NCBI RefSeq assembly: GCF_007066085.1
Contig: NZ_CP041405.1
Location: forward strand, 2,604,001 to 2,668,000
DNA: 64,000 nucleotides
Origin: Paenibacillus thiaminolyticus
GTDB taxonomy: Bacteria > Bacillota > Bacilli > Paenibacillales > Paenibacillaceae
Direction of reading: 5' to 3'
In this document: positions 53,565 through 63,134 of the stretch, one piece after another
Numbering within the stretch: the first letter of the stretch is position 1
Layout: each line of letters opens with the position of its first letter
The notes under the pieces: generated by a model
Database searches by the model: none
The model's input: the letters and a program-made list of their open reading frames with translations, nothing else
Told to the model about the DNA's origin: nothing
Position numbers and translations under genes: made by a program

Positions 53565-55151
53565 CTACATCTCGAAGCCATCCGGCCAATGGATCTGGAC
53601 GCCCTTCTCCTGAATGAGCGACTGGAAGCAGTCGAGATGGGATGGCTCCTCATATACTTGATGCGGCGTAATCCGATGCTGCAGCGAATAGGCGACCAGA
53701 TAGCCTGCTGATTCGCCAATGTTCCATTCCGTCGGATGCAGCCGGTAGCTGCCGTTAGACACTTGGGTCGTACCGATATTTTTGCATACCGGCAATATAT
53801 TGGTCATCCGGACAGGCAGCAGGGCGCCCAGCGGAATCTCATATGGATAACTAGGAAGGTAGAACTTGCGGTGCGAGACCGTTGTCGTATGAAGATCCAG
53901 ATGATAGCTGCCCACGCCGATGCTGTCGGGGTAGCGGCGAATTCCTGCCTCTCCCCGCATCTCCTTGCCGACATCGGCTTCGGTAATGGTATAACGCGCC
54001 TTGATCCGGCGCGATTCCCGAATGTACGGCGTTTTGGCCATGCCATCCTCGGTGCCGAGCACGTCGGTGCGCAAGCGGAGACCGGGGTAGCCCTTGCCGC
54101 CGTCCGGCCGTGGCATCTCCGTCTGCAGCCAGTAGAGGAGCGAGAAGCTCAACTGCTTCGCATTCTCCAGGTGCTGCCGCTTCTCTGCCTCGCTAACGCC
54201 GATAATCGGGCCCAGGTAGTAATCGTTCTGCGGCCAGTTCACCAGCGTGATGTCGCTCTCATAGAAGCCCGGCTCGAACAGGGCCTTATCGATAATCCGC
54301 CGGTACGTCCACAGCGGCATTGGATCCTGGCCGTCGGAGAACAGGTTGAATTTGCGGTATTTGGCCGGATCGTTGACATTGATCGTATACATGCTTAACA
54401 AAGGATAGATGGACGGCGCCGGAACATACTGCCGCCAGAAATCATATTGCTCCGGCTTCTCGATCGTAAAGTTCCCTTCCGGGAAATACTCGATGGCGAA
54501 TACATGGGTGAATGACTGGATATCAAGGGGATTCGCCTGCTCGGACGCATGCAGCTCGCCCGTCTCGGCGCGCGATTCGGCCCCGATTACATGCTCCACC
54601 CCGGCCAGCGGCAGCAGGTCGCCGCATTCGGTTGCGTCGAGAAAGTATGAACCTGTCAAGCGGGTCAACTGCTGTGTGCGCACATGCGATACCGTGACCG
54701 AACGGACGATATCGCCTTCCGTCTCGGCCTCCACCGGAATCGTCTCGTAGAGAATCGTAATCCGGCCGCTGCTCGTGTACGGTGCCAGCATGTCATGCAG
54801 CACGCGCAGCGCCACCTTCGGCTCATGGCAGAGGCGGCTGACCCATCCCCGTCCGGGGTTGAGCAGGGGATTATCCGCAGCTTGCTCGGTAAGCGGATAG
54901 TTCGCCCGGTAATAAGCCCGCACTCGCTCGCGGAGCTCCCGGTATGTACGGGTGCAGCCCATCGACTCAATGACCTTGTGCTCATCGGGAGGAACCGCCT
55001 GCGACGTCAATTGACCGCCAATCCAATCCGTCTCTTCCGTCATCACTACACGCAGTCCCATTGCGGCGGCGGACAAGGCAGACGCGACGCCCCCCAATCC
55101 TCCGCCGATGATTACGACATCGGCCTGGATGTCATCCTTCATCAGCTTCAA
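53565..55151 (-). CDS. FAD-dependent oxidoreductase (PF12831-type)
   Basis: 528 residues. The dinucleotide-binding motif VVIIGGGLGGVASALSAA is at about 12-30, followed by GLRVVMTEETDWIGGQLTSQ. FLDATECGDLLPLAGVEHVIG and TTQVSNGSYRLHPTEWNIGESAG are typical of the FAD-dependent oxidoreductase family seen in polysaccharide and xenobiotic loci. A TTG at 55151 with GGGAGGG 8 bp upstream or the ATG three codons later may be the start. It is monocistronic; substrate is unknown. Confidence 0.88.
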   Translation of the reverse strand: MKLMKDDIQADVVIIGGGLGGVASALSAAAMGLRVVMTEETDWIGGQLTSQAVPPDEHKVIESMGCTRTYRELRERVRAYYRANYPLTEQAADNPLLNPGRGWVSRLCHEPKVALRVLHDMLAPYTSSGRITILYETIPVEAETEGDIVRSVTVSHVRTQQLTRLTGSYFLDATECGDLLPLAGVEHVIGAESRAETGELHASEQANPLDIQSFTHVFAIEYFPEGNFTIEKPEQYDFWRQYVPAPSIYPLLSMYTINVNDPAKYRKFNLFSDGQDPMPLWTYRRIIDKALFEPGFYESDITLVNWPQNDYYLGPIIGVSEAEKRQHLENAKQLSFSLLYWLQTEMPRPDGGKGYPGLRLRTDVLGTEDGMAKTPYIRESRRIKARYTITEADVGKEMRGEAGIRRYPDSIGVGSYHLDLHTTTVSHRKFYLPSYPYEIPLGALLPVRMTNILPVCKNIGTTQVSNGSYRLHPTEWNIGESAGYLVAYSLQHRITPHQVYEEPSHLDCFQSLIQEKGVQIHWPDGFEM

Positions 55152-55295
55152 TTCCTAATCCCTCCCTCTCATGTTAAATTCATGTATACTATAACACATC
55201 TTTCCGGCCCTTTTCTCCCCTGCTTCCGAGGCCAAAAGAGTTCCTCCTATCTTTTACCCGCTGCCAGACTCTCGAATCCTACATAAAATCGATAC

Positions 55296-55336
55296 AAAAA
55301 GCCGGAGGAAATACACTCCCTCCGGCCTCGTTTTTT
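55296..55336. terminator. Bidirectional intrinsic terminator
   Basis: GCCGGAGG pairs with CCTCCGGC, flanked by AAAAA on one side and TTTTTT on the other, so it can stop transcription from both directions. It ends the regulator operon and the gene remnant at 55354-55527. Confidence 0.85.
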
Positions 55337-55353
55337 GGTGCTACCAGATCCCA

Positions 55354-55527
55354 TTAACACTTGTCGATGAGCACGATGCTGTCCACTTCTTCATCGGTCA
55401 GCTTGACGTTGGTCTTGCCGTCATCATACATGCGGTATAGACGTCCATTATCGCTACCATTCACGCAGAAGAAGCCGGCGACGCCGTCTGCATACATGAA
55501 GGAATCCCAGTTCGTGCTAATTGGGAG
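55354..55527 (-). pseudogene. C-terminal remnant of a DUF5050-like beta-propeller protein
   Basis: One open frame downstream of the response-regulator stop reads NWDSFMYADGVAGFFCV, NGRLYRMYDDGKTN and ends SIVLIDKC. That is the repeat signature of DUF5050/LRP1-like propeller domains. No start codon or ribosome binding site exists, and it runs into the regulator gene. It is a truncated gene end left with its terminator. Confidence 0.6.
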
Positions 55528-56133
55528 TTATAGCCAACCTTTCGACCTTGCGTTCTCGATGGCCTCGATGCGTGTCCTCGCCTCCAGCTTGCTCATGATA
55601 CTGGACAAGTAATTGCGCACGGTGCCATAAGATAAATACAGCGCCGATGCTATCTCATTCGCGGTGCGCCCTTCGGCGGCAAGCTTCAAAATCTCACGCT
55701 CCCGCTCGGTCAGCGGATTATCTTCTTTACGAATGACGGCAAAAGCGAGCTCCGGCGAAATCTCCCGTTCACCCCGCATCACGCTGCGTATCGCCGCGGC
55801 AAGCCGCTCGCTCGGCTCATCCTTCAGCAGATAGCCTTGAACCCCGGCTTTCACGGCACGCTCGAAATATCCCGGCCGGCCAAAGGTCGTCAAAATAATA
55901 ACCCGGCAATTCAAGCGCTGGCGCTTCAGCTCTTCGGCTACATCCAGGCCGCTCTTGGCCGGCATCTCAATATCCATCAGACATACATCCGGCTTCAGCC
56001 TTGCGATCAGCGCCAGCGCTTCGTCCCCGTCGCCGGCCTGCCCAACCACTTCAATATCATCCTCCAGATCAAGGAGGGATGCGAGCGCGCCGCGCAGCAT
56101 TCGCTGATCCTCAGCGATCACAATCCTTATCAT
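55528..56133 (-). CDS. NarL/LuxR-type response regulator (YvfU/DesR-like)
   Basis: 201 residues. Receiver domain 1-115 has VIAEDQRMLR, phosphoacceptor Asp in VCLMDIEMPAKSG, and the Lys in YLLKDEPSE. The LuxR helix-turn-helix is NPLTEREREILKLAAEGRTA then SYGTVRNYLSSIMSKL. Start overlaps the kinase stop by 4 bp. Together with the kinase and ABC genes it forms a unit like yvfRSTU of B. subtilis. It probably controls the linked ABC exporter. Confidence 0.94.
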   Translation of the reverse strand: MIRIVIAEDQRMLRGALASLLDLEDDIEVVGQAGDGDEALALIARLKPDVCLMDIEMPAKSGLDVAEELKRQRLNCRVIILTTFGRPGYFERAVKAGVQGYLLKDEPSERLAAAIRSVMRGEREISPELAFAVIRKEDNPLTEREREILKLAAEGRTANEIASALYLSYGTVRNYLSSIMSKLEARTRIEAIENARSKGWL

Positions 56134-57266
56134 GCCACACCTCCTCCATCTTTCCCGTCTTTGACGATAATCGGAACCGTGACCGTCAATTGTGTGCCGC
56201 TCTCATCCGAATCCAACATCAAGCTTCCATCTATCAAGACAAGTCGTTCCGACATGCCATTCAAACCGTTGCCCATGCCGCTCCCGCTCCGTAAGCCGAT
56301 ACCGTCATCCTGCAGACGAATCCGGACCACGGCATTCGTCCGCTCGATCTGAATGCGGCAGTTCTTCGCGCGGCTGTGCTTGACAATATTGGTGACCGCT
56401 TCCCGGACGCATAGGCTGAGCATATTCTGTGTCAGATCCGGGACTCCCTCCAATGACAGATCTCCCCGCACCTGGAGCTCGATGCCGGCACTCCCCAGCA
56501 TTCGCTCGGCCTCCACCAGCTCCTGAGCAACCGTGACGGCACGCATATCGGAGACGAGCTCACGCACCTGCCGCAGCGCGGCCCGGGAGGTCTGCCCAAT
56601 CTCCCGGGCTTCCTCCCGCGCCCGATCGGTCTCCTGCTTCATGATCAGCTTCTCAACCAATTGGCTCTTGAGCGTAATAAGAGACAGCGTATGCCCGAGC
56701 GTATCATGCAGATCACGGGCAATTCGCAGCCGTTCCTCCCGCTTGACCAGTTCCCGAATCTGCTCATTCGCCTGGTCCAGCTCCTTCTCCAGTTGGTGAC
56801 GCCGATGCATCGACCGCATGCCAAATGGAGAGGCTAATATGGTGGCAATAAAAGGAATGAAAAAGATATACTCCGACACATCAATGGCTCGCAAATGAAA
56901 TAACATCGGCAACAGTATGTACGCGACAAGCGCGCCGTACGCAATATTGAATTTTCGCCTGTCCCGATAAAATGAGATGAAGTTCGCTGTATAAAAACCA
57001 AGAAATATATAGTTGGGATTATAGAACGTGAGCAGAATAGCGCTTAACAGCATCTGCAGCGCAACCCAGGAATCATAGGCCCGGCCGGAAACGAAATAAA
57101 GCTGCCGATAGGTTACGACAAATAAGGCGAGCAACGCGTAGCCGATGGTTTTCTTCACTCCATGCTCGAACTGCATATTGTAAATAAACAGGGCCATATA
57201 GATTAACCATATATAAGGATAAATTCCCCAATGCCGGGGGAACAAGCTGAACTTCGTCCGGGACAT
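56130..57266 (-). CDS. Sensor histidine kinase, DesK/YvfT-like
   Basis: 378 residues. About five membrane helices occupy residues 15-150. The HisKA_3 motif is RIARDLHDTLGHTLSLITLKSQ (His near residue 190), and the ATPase part has VREAVTNIVKHSRAKN and DDGIGL. DesK-family kinases sense membrane state or membrane-active compounds. It starts 3 bp after the permease stop, as part of a four-gene operon. Confidence 0.93.
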   Translation of the reverse strand: MSRTKFSLFPRHWGIYPYIWLIYMALFIYNMQFEHGVKKTIGYALLALFVVTYRQLYFVSGRAYDSWVALQMLLSAILLTFYNPNYIFLGFYTANFISFYRDRRKFNIAYGALVAYILLPMLFHLRAIDVSEYIFFIPFIATILASPFGMRSMHRRHQLEKELDQANEQIRELVKREERLRIARDLHDTLGHTLSLITLKSQLVEKLIMKQETDRAREEAREIGQTSRAALRQVRELVSDMRAVTVAQELVEAERMLGSAGIELQVRGDLSLEGVPDLTQNMLSLCVREAVTNIVKHSRAKNCRIQIERTNAVVRIRLQDDGIGLRSGSGMGNGLNGMSERLVLIDGSLMLDSDESGTQLTVTVPIIVKDGKDGGGVA

Positions 57267-57269
57267 GAA

Positions 57270-58007
57270 CTACACCGCTTCCTGCTTTTTTCGGATATAC
57301 GTAGATAGTATCATAAACAGAAGCAGATAACCTGCCAAAAACAATGCGTGCTCCCATTGCGGCGTCTCGCCGCGCACAATCTCCCAGGCTCCTCCCCCGA
57401 AATGATAAGCCGGCAGCAGCTTCGCAGCCGTCTGGAGGAACTTCGGCATGATATCCAGCGGGAACCACATGCCCCCTGTAATCGCCAGCAGCATGAAGAT
57501 CGCGTTGCTGACACCGCTCGCCGTATCTACCCGCTTCATCGTCCCCACGAGGGCGCCAAGCCCGAGGAACGGGATCGATGCAAGCAACAGCCACAAGCCG
57601 CAGCTAAGCCAGGCAGACCAGGACAAGGACACTCCATTCAATAGATACCCGCACAGGAAAATAGTGATAATCGAGAACAAATGCATCATGAACTGACCGA
57701 ACATTTTCCCCGCAAAATAAATACTGCCCTGCAGCGGCGTAATTCGGATATATGCAGTCCATCCGTTCTTGCGCTCCTGCACGATGCGGATGCCCAAGGT
57801 CATAATCGCCGATCCCATAATGCTGAATCCGGTCATCGACATCAAATAATGCGCCTGCCACCAAGCCTTATTATCCACGCCCACATTCACGATGCGGGTA
57901 AAGATAAAATAGAAGACCATTGGCATCAGCAGCGACCAGAATACAAAGTACGGGTTGCGAATAACGCGCAGCAGTTCCATCTTGCACTGGACAAATAACA
58001 GCTTCAT
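57270..58007 (-). CDS. ABC-2 type transporter permease (YvfS-like)
   Basis: 245 residues with six predicted helices, and the ABC-2 motif LGLGALVGTMKRVDTASGVSN followed by GGMWFPLDIMPKFLQTAAKLLPAY in the later half. It pairs with the ATPase encoded just upstream; the start codon overlaps the ATPase stop (TGATG). Such exporters often give resistance to lipid-active compounds or export antimicrobial peptides. Confidence 0.92.
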   Translation of the reverse strand: MKLLFVQCKMELLRVIRNPYFVFWSLLMPMVFYFIFTRIVNVGVDNKAWWQAHYLMSMTGFSIMGSAIMTLGIRIVQERKNGWTAYIRITPLQGSIYFAGKMFGQFMMHLFSIITIFLCGYLLNGVSLSWSAWLSCGLWLLLASIPFLGLGALVGTMKRVDTASGVSNAIFMLLAITGGMWFPLDIMPKFLQTAAKLLPAYHFGGGAWEIVRGETPQWEHALFLAGYLLLFMILSTYIRKKQEAV

Positions 58008-58918
58008 CAGTATGCGACCTCCTGAGTGCTCGTAGTCAATTGCTCGAACGCCTCATCCAGACGCCCATGATCGATGCGGATATCTCTGGCAGGAAGCTGC
58101 CGCGAGAACATGGCTGCCAGCACGCCGTCGGTGTCATCCGTACGGATGTGGATTCGCCCATCAATATATTCGCAATCCGACACATTCGGCCACTGGCGAA
58201 TGCTTGCGCAGGCAGCAGCCGCATCTCCCTCAAGCTGGAAGGAAACAGATTTCTTCAGGAGCCGCGCCTTGATCTCTGCTGGCTTGCCATCTTCCACAAT
58301 CTTTCCCTGATGAAATAAAACAATCCGGTCGGCCGCATCATCGGCTTCCTGCAAGTAATGCGTCGTAAACAGGACCGTCTTCCCTTCGGATGCCAGTGTG
58401 CGCACTTGCTCCCAGAAGCGGCGCCGCGCCGCAACGTCCATGCCTACCGTCGGTTCATCGAAGAAGACCAACTCTGGGTCACCGGCCAACGCGAGCGCGA
58501 AGCCCGCTCTGCGCTTCTGCCCGCCGGACAGCTTCTCCGCGTACATATTCAGCTCCGGCTTGCTTAAGCCGGTCAACTCGATCAGCCGCTCCATCGCCAG
58601 CGGCTTCGGGTAATAGCTTCGGAACATCTCGATGACCTCATGCACCTTCAGCCGGTCGATGATACTGACCTCCTGCAGCATAGCGCCAATCCGCTGCCTT
58701 ACTTGCTGGTGCTTCGGCTCCTTGCCGAACAACCTGACCGTTCCATCGGTCGGCTCCATCAAGCCGAGCAGCATCGAGATCGTCGTCGTCTTCCCGGCAC
58801 CGTTCGGCCCTAGGATGGCAACGACGGAACCTCGCCTAACGTCCAGCGACACCCCGTTCACCGCCGTTTTATTTTTGAATCGTTTCGTGACATTGTCCAT
58901 CTGAATCACTGCATCCAT
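58007..58918 (-). CDS. ABC transporter ATP-binding protein (YvfR-like)
   Basis: 303 residues. Walker A GPNGAGKTT, signature LSGGQKRR and Walker B LVFFDEPTVGMD are in order, followed by the H-loop TTHYLQEAD. The C-terminal 85 residues are a regulatory extension found in DrrA/YvfR-type ATPases. It is the first gene of the four-gene operon with the ABC-2 permease, kinase and regulator. Confidence 0.95.
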   Translation of the reverse strand: MDAVIQMDNVTKRFKNKTAVNGVSLDVRRGSVVAILGPNGAGKTTTISMLLGLMEPTDGTVRLFGKEPKHQQVRQRIGAMLQEVSIIDRLKVHEVIEMFRSYYPKPLAMERLIELTGLSKPELNMYAEKLSGGQKRRAGFALALAGDPELVFFDEPTVGMDVAARRRFWEQVRTLASEGKTVLFTTHYLQEADDAADRIVLFHQGKIVEDGKPAEIKARLLKKSVSFQLEGDAAAACASIRQWPNVSDCEYIDGRIHIRTDDTDGVLAAMFSRQLPARDIRIDHGRLDEAFEQLTTSTQEVAY

Positions 58919-59099
58919 CTTGCGTCCCCCTCACTCCTTGCTTCTATCCTTATCATAAATATTCGGGGTTGGGCAGGTTAGTATAGACTGTCATGATGTC
59001 AGTATGACAATTGTCATCCTCATTACTTGGCGCGACAAGACTTGGCCCAATTGCGGTTGTAGTTCCCGGAAGCCTTGACTCTGCTGCTTTTTTGGTTGC

Positions 59100-59413
59100 T
59101 GCTATCCCAATCCGTCAGATATGTCCCTGATCCTTATGATCGTTATCCCATTCAGTCAGGTATGTCCCCCACTCTGTTCCTTTTGAGCGCTATCCCATTC
59201 GGTCAGATATATCCTTGCTCTGCTCCTTTTGGTCACTATCCCATCCAGTCAGCTATGTCCCCCACTCTGCTCCTTTTGAGCGCTATCCCATTCTGTCAGA
59301 TATATCCTTGCTCTGCTCCTTTTGGTCGCTATCCCATTCTGTCAGATATATCCTTGCTCTGCTCCTTTTGGTCGCTATCCCATTCCGTCAGGTATGACTC
59401 TACCTTGTTGCTG
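59100..59413. repeat. 46-bp tandem repeats, reverse orientation half of an inverted array
   Basis: Seven units start near 59100, 59141, 59189, 59235, 59282, 59328 and 59374. The core is GCTATCCCATTCTGTCAG followed by ATATATCC and a CTCTGCTCC segment. The last three are 46 bp apart and nearly identical. Reverse-complemented, the core is CTGACAGAATGGGATAGC, matching the core of the units at 59414-59988. A frame reads through most of it, but it has no ribosome binding site and mirrors the repeat, so I do not call a gene. 58919-59099 holds nothing else recognisable. Confidence 0.88.
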
Positions 59414-59988
59414 CACCTGACTGCTCGGGATAGTGGCGCTAAGAGGCTCAGCAAATACATACATTCACCTGACTGCTTGGGATAGCGACGGTAAGAGGCT
59501 CAACACATACATACGTCCACCTGACTAGTTGGGATAGCGACGATAAGAAGCTCATCACATACATAGATTCACCTGACTACATGGGATAGCGACGGTAAGA
59601 GGCTCATCACATACATACGTCCACCTGACTAGTTGGGATAGCGACGGTAAGAGGCTCAACACATACATACGTCCACCTGACTACATGGGATAGTGACGGT
59701 AAGAGGCTCATCACATACATACGTCCACCTGACTGCTCGGGATAGTGGCGCTAAGAGGCTCAGCAAATACATACATTCACCTGACTGCTTGGGATAGCGA
59801 CGGTAAGAGGCTCATCACATACATACGTCCACCTGACTAGTTGGGATAGCGACGGTAAGAGGCTCATCACATACATACGTCCACCTGACTACATGGGATA
59901 GTGATGGTAAGAGGCTCATCACATACATACGTCCTCCACCTGACTGTTTGCGATAGTAGCGCTAAGAGGGGCAGCACACAGTTACGTT
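59414..59988. repeat. 52-bp tandem repeats, forward orientation half of an inverted array
   Basis: Eleven units start every 52 bp from 59414 (59414, 59466, 59518, 59570, 59622, 59674, 59726, 59778, 59830, 59882, 59937; three bases are inserted before the last). The unit core is CACCTGACTGCTTGGGATAG then CGACGGTAAGAGGCTC, with variation mainly in four bases before GGGATAG (GCTC, GCTT, AGTT, ACAT). Together with 59100-59413 it is a head-to-head inverted array of about 0.9 kb. Confidence 0.92.
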
Positions 59989-59991
59989 TAT

Positions 59992-60030
59992 AAAAAAAGA
60001 ACCGTCGCAGCTTTTGCGCTGCGGACGGTC
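59992..60030 (-). terminator. Intrinsic terminator of the alpha/beta hydrolase gene
   Basis: On the minus strand ACCGTCCGCAGC pairs with GCTGCGACGGT (one bulge) and is followed by TTCTTTTTTT, about 16 bp after the stop codon. Confidence 0.85.
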
Positions 60031-60045
60031 CTTGATATGATCAGT

Positions 60046-61731
60046 TTAGTTACTGCGAATCCAGGCCGAGATATCCTGCATGACTTGTTCTGGAACGTTG
60101 CCTGGAATGGTGTACTCTTGGCCGGTAGATGGCTTGTCACTCTCCACGAATACGTGGTTCAGCTTCGGATACAGCTTGTATTGGACGCCCGCGCGGCTTT
60201 GGAGAGCCTTCTTCCAGCCGTCCAGATGCTCTTTGCCGACCTGAACGTCATTGTCCCCCTGGATGATGAACAGCGGCACCTTCTGATCCTTGGCGATCTC
60301 TCCACCCTGGTGGTTGCGGAAATCGATCCACCATGAAGCGTTCGGCAGCGGGAAGTTAGCCGGAAGATTGTCGAGTGTATATTGCTCATCCTTGATGATG
60401 GCAACCATCTGCTTCCACATCTTCAATTGACCTTCTGCTGCCGCGATGGCTTCTGCCGGTTGTTTGTTGTCTTTGGCAGATTGAAGCTGGCGTTCCATCT
60501 GCTCGATCATCAAATCTTCGATGGACCCGGATGGACCGGCCGCGATGACAGCCCCACGGATCGCCTTCCCCGTGTCGGCCTTGACGATATTCGGGATAAG
60601 CATGCCTCCCTGGCTATGGCCGAGCACATAGATGCGGTCCTTGTTCAGCCGCATGTCTTGCCCTGCCCACTGCACCGCCAGCAGTGCATCATCCACAGTC
60701 TCTTCCTTCACGGTGAAGCGCGGAATCGCAGCGGATTGAACCGGATATTCCCGCGTCCGCTTCTCATAGCGGATGGTGGCAATCCCTTCCTTCGCCAATC
60801 CGATCGCCATGTCACGGAACGTCTTGGCCGCCCCGATCGACTCGTCACGGTCGTGAGCCCCCGACCCATGAACCAGCACGAGCACCGGATATGTGCCAGA
60901 CGCATTCGCTGCGGCCGGCAGGGTCAATGTACCGGGCAGCTTGAAGTGGCCATCGCCGATAACAATTGTCTCTTCCTTGTAGAGGGAGGCGTCGTCATAG
61001 GCCGGCGGCTGGTAGCCCCCGGATGGGAGATACGAGTATAATACATCGTTCAACAAGCCGTTCTCCTTGTAACGAAGTGTAAGTGACAGCGTCAAGTCCT
61101 TGTCCGTCTTGAACAACACCTGCACGTTCTGATGCACGCCATCGTTGTCCGAGGATGCTTGAACGAATTGCGTCGGCTTGCCGACCATAGGAATAATCTG
61201 CTGCGCCAAGCGCGACAAGTGGGCCACCTTCGTCGCTTCCTTCAATTCCGGCGTCAAGAGCGAAGCCAGCTGCGCTTCCTCTTGCGGCGCCTCCGCCAGG
61301 GCGGCCCACTGGACCGTAAATTGGGCGGCACGCGTTTTCCAATCGGCCTCATCGGCCAGCACCTTGCCGTTCACCCAATTCCCTTGAACCTGCAGCGCTT
61401 CCTTCATGGTGCTCCAAGCTACGTAATAACGGGGGTCCTTCTCCTTGCCTTGCAAAGCACCGGCGTCAAGCTTAACGACGGTTCCGTTCACCTCGGAACG
61501 GCCGCTCGCGGAATTAATCGTCCATACCCGATCACCGTAGGTTACGGTGATCGTCTTCGTCGGTTGATCCCATTCGACGAGAGCCCCGATCGATTCCGCC
61601 GCCTGGCGCAACGGCACCAGTTCAGCCGCGGATTCAGTGGCCGCCCCGGCTTCCTGCGCCATCGCCAACGGCGCCATGCTTCCGAATAACAGACACCCGG
61701 CGATCAACCATTTCCAACTTGATCTCCCCAT
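60046..61731 (-). CDS. Secreted alpha/beta hydrolase with copper-amine-oxidase-like N-terminal domain
   Basis: 561 residues. A signal peptide ends near AMAQEA. The CuAO-N1-like domain follows (about 35-125: LVPLRQAAESIGALVEW, TITVTYGDRVWTI), then a DUF3887-like domain (about 130-240) and an alpha/beta hydrolase (about 255-561). The nucleophile elbow is VLGHSQGGML, the acid is Asp in IIQGDNDVQV, and the His is in YPKLNHVFVES. It resembles secreted dienelactone hydrolase or esterase-like enzymes of Paenibacillus. Substrate is unknown. Confidence 0.9.
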   Translation of the reverse strand: MGRSSWKWLIAGCLLFGSMAPLAMAQEAGAATESAAELVPLRQAAESIGALVEWDQPTKTITVTYGDRVWTINSASGRSEVNGTVVKLDAGALQGKEKDPRYYVAWSTMKEALQVQGNWVNGKVLADEADWKTRAAQFTVQWAALAEAPQEEAQLASLLTPELKEATKVAHLSRLAQQIIPMVGKPTQFVQASSDNDGVHQNVQVLFKTDKDLTLSLTLRYKENGLLNDVLYSYLPSGGYQPPAYDDASLYKEETIVIGDGHFKLPGTLTLPAAANASGTYPVLVLVHGSGAHDRDESIGAAKTFRDMAIGLAKEGIATIRYEKRTREYPVQSAAIPRFTVKEETVDDALLAVQWAGQDMRLNKDRIYVLGHSQGGMLIPNIVKADTGKAIRGAVIAAGPSGSIEDLMIEQMERQLQSAKDNKQPAEAIAAAEGQLKMWKQMVAIIKDEQYTLDNLPANFPLPNASWWIDFRNHQGGEIAKDQKVPLFIIQGDNDVQVGKEHLDGWKKALQSRAGVQYKLYPKLNHVFVESDKPSTGQEYTIPGNVPEQVMQDISAWIRSN

Positions 61732-61853
61732 TAGTTTCTCCCCCTCACCTTTTCATATGTAGCTTCAGCGGCATAAATCATTTCCATTTCGAAATCAATA
61801 GCCAAAAAAACAATAGCACAGCGTTTCTTGGGGTGTCAAAGAAATTGCCAATA

Positions 61854-61880
61854 AGGGAGACGTGACGGTGACGCCTCCCT
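61854..61880 (-). terminator. Hairpin after the aldo/keto reductase gene
   Basis: On the minus strand AGGGAGGCGT pairs with ACGTCTCCCT around TCACCGTC-type loop, followed by TTATT. The T tract is weak. Confidence 0.55.
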
Positions 61881-61887
61881 GCTATCC

Positions 61888-62880
61888 TTATGATTGCAAT
61901 ACTTGTTCGATATCTGCTAATTCTTCCGTCGTGAACGCCAACTGCTCCAACGCCTTCACATTTTCTTCGATCTGGCTAACCCGGCTGGCGCCAATGAGGG
62001 CGGAAGTGATCTTCCCGCCGCGCAGGACCCAGGCAAGCGCCATCTGCGCCAGCGACTGGCCGCGACGTTCCGCGATCTCGTGAAGCCGGCGAATCTTGGC
62101 GATGACTTGGTCAGACACTTCTCCCTCTTGTAAAGATCCCGAAGCTTTTTTGGCTCTGGAATCTTCCGGGATCCCGTGGAGGTAACGATTCGTCAACAGG
62201 CCTTGCTGAAGTGGACAGAACGCGATGCTGCCTACGCCTTGGTCCTCCAGCACGTCTTGAAGGCCCTCCTCGATCCAGCGGTTAAGCATCGAATAGGACG
62301 GCTGATGAATGAGCAGCGGCGTGCCTAAATTCTTCAAAATCCGGATCGCTTCGGTTGTCTGCTCTGCATCATACGAGGAAATGCCGACGTACAGCGCCTT
62401 GCCCTGGCGAACAACTTGGTCGAGGGCCATCATCGTCTCTTCCAGCGGCGTATCCGGATCTGGACGATGTGAATAGAAAATATCGACATAATCAAGCCCC
62501 ATCCGCTTCAAGCTTTGATCGAGACTGGAAATGAGATATTTCCTCGATCCCCATTCTCCGTACGGGCCTTCCCACATGTAATAGCCCGCCTTGGTCGAGA
62601 TGATCATTTGATCCCGGTACGGACGGAAATCCTCCTTCAGCATTTGCCCGAACATCAGCTCGGCGGAACCCGGTGGCGGACCATAGTTATTCGCCAGGTC
62701 AAAATGCGTAATCCCCAGATCGAACGCGCGCCGCAGCATGGCCCGTCCGTTCTCAAATGAATCGATTCCTCCGAAATTATGCCACAGCCCTAGCGAAATC
62801 GCGGGCAGCTTCAACCCCCAACGGCCGCAGCGCCGGTAGACCATCGAATCATAACGCTTCGAGTCTGCTTGATATATCAT
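61888..62880 (-). CDS. Aldo/keto reductase, YghZ/GAP reductase type
   Basis: 330 residues from the ATG that has GGGAGAGATGAGGG upstream. Catalytic motifs: DLANNYGPPPGSAE (Asp and Tyr), STKAGYYMW (Lys) and YSHRPDPDTPLEETM (His). SALIGASRVSQIEENV near the C-terminus binds NADPH. Length and GPPPGSAE match the YghZ family (L-glyceraldehyde 3-phosphate reductase and methylglyoxal detoxification). It is monocistronic. Confidence 0.93.
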   Translation of the reverse strand: MIYQADSKRYDSMVYRRCGRWGLKLPAISLGLWHNFGGIDSFENGRAMLRRAFDLGITHFDLANNYGPPPGSAELMFGQMLKEDFRPYRDQMIISTKAGYYMWEGPYGEWGSRKYLISSLDQSLKRMGLDYVDIFYSHRPDPDTPLEETMMALDQVVRQGKALYVGISSYDAEQTTEAIRILKNLGTPLLIHQPSYSMLNRWIEEGLQDVLEDQGVGSIAFCPLQQGLLTNRYLHGIPEDSRAKKASGSLQEGEVSDQVIAKIRRLHEIAERRGQSLAQMALAWVLRGGKITSALIGASRVSQIEENVKALEQLAFTTEELADIEQVLQS

Positions 62881-63134
62881 TCCCTCATCTCTCCCTTCGT
62901 AGAGCCGCTCAGGATGGATCCTTGCTCTCACATCTTATTATACCTGTACTTCCCTCCGCTGCATCTCCTGACTTTGGCGGGGATAAGAGCAGTCGTCCGG
63001 AACCATATTAATGACACATTCGATGGGGAGGGCGTTCCACGGACGCCGGACAGGCCGCTACGGTTGTGCAGCGGCCCATCGAATGACTTACGTTATCGCA
63101 CTTATGTTCCATTATCATGAAGGAGGCTAAGCCG

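Noticed and set aside
59075..59485. Open frame of 136 codons across the repeat array
   Set aside because: It has no ribosome binding site and its sequence simply repeats the 46-bp DNA unit, so the openness is a by-product of the repeats.
59414..59988. CRISPR array
   Set aside because: Units are direct tandem copies without unique spacers and no cas genes are present.
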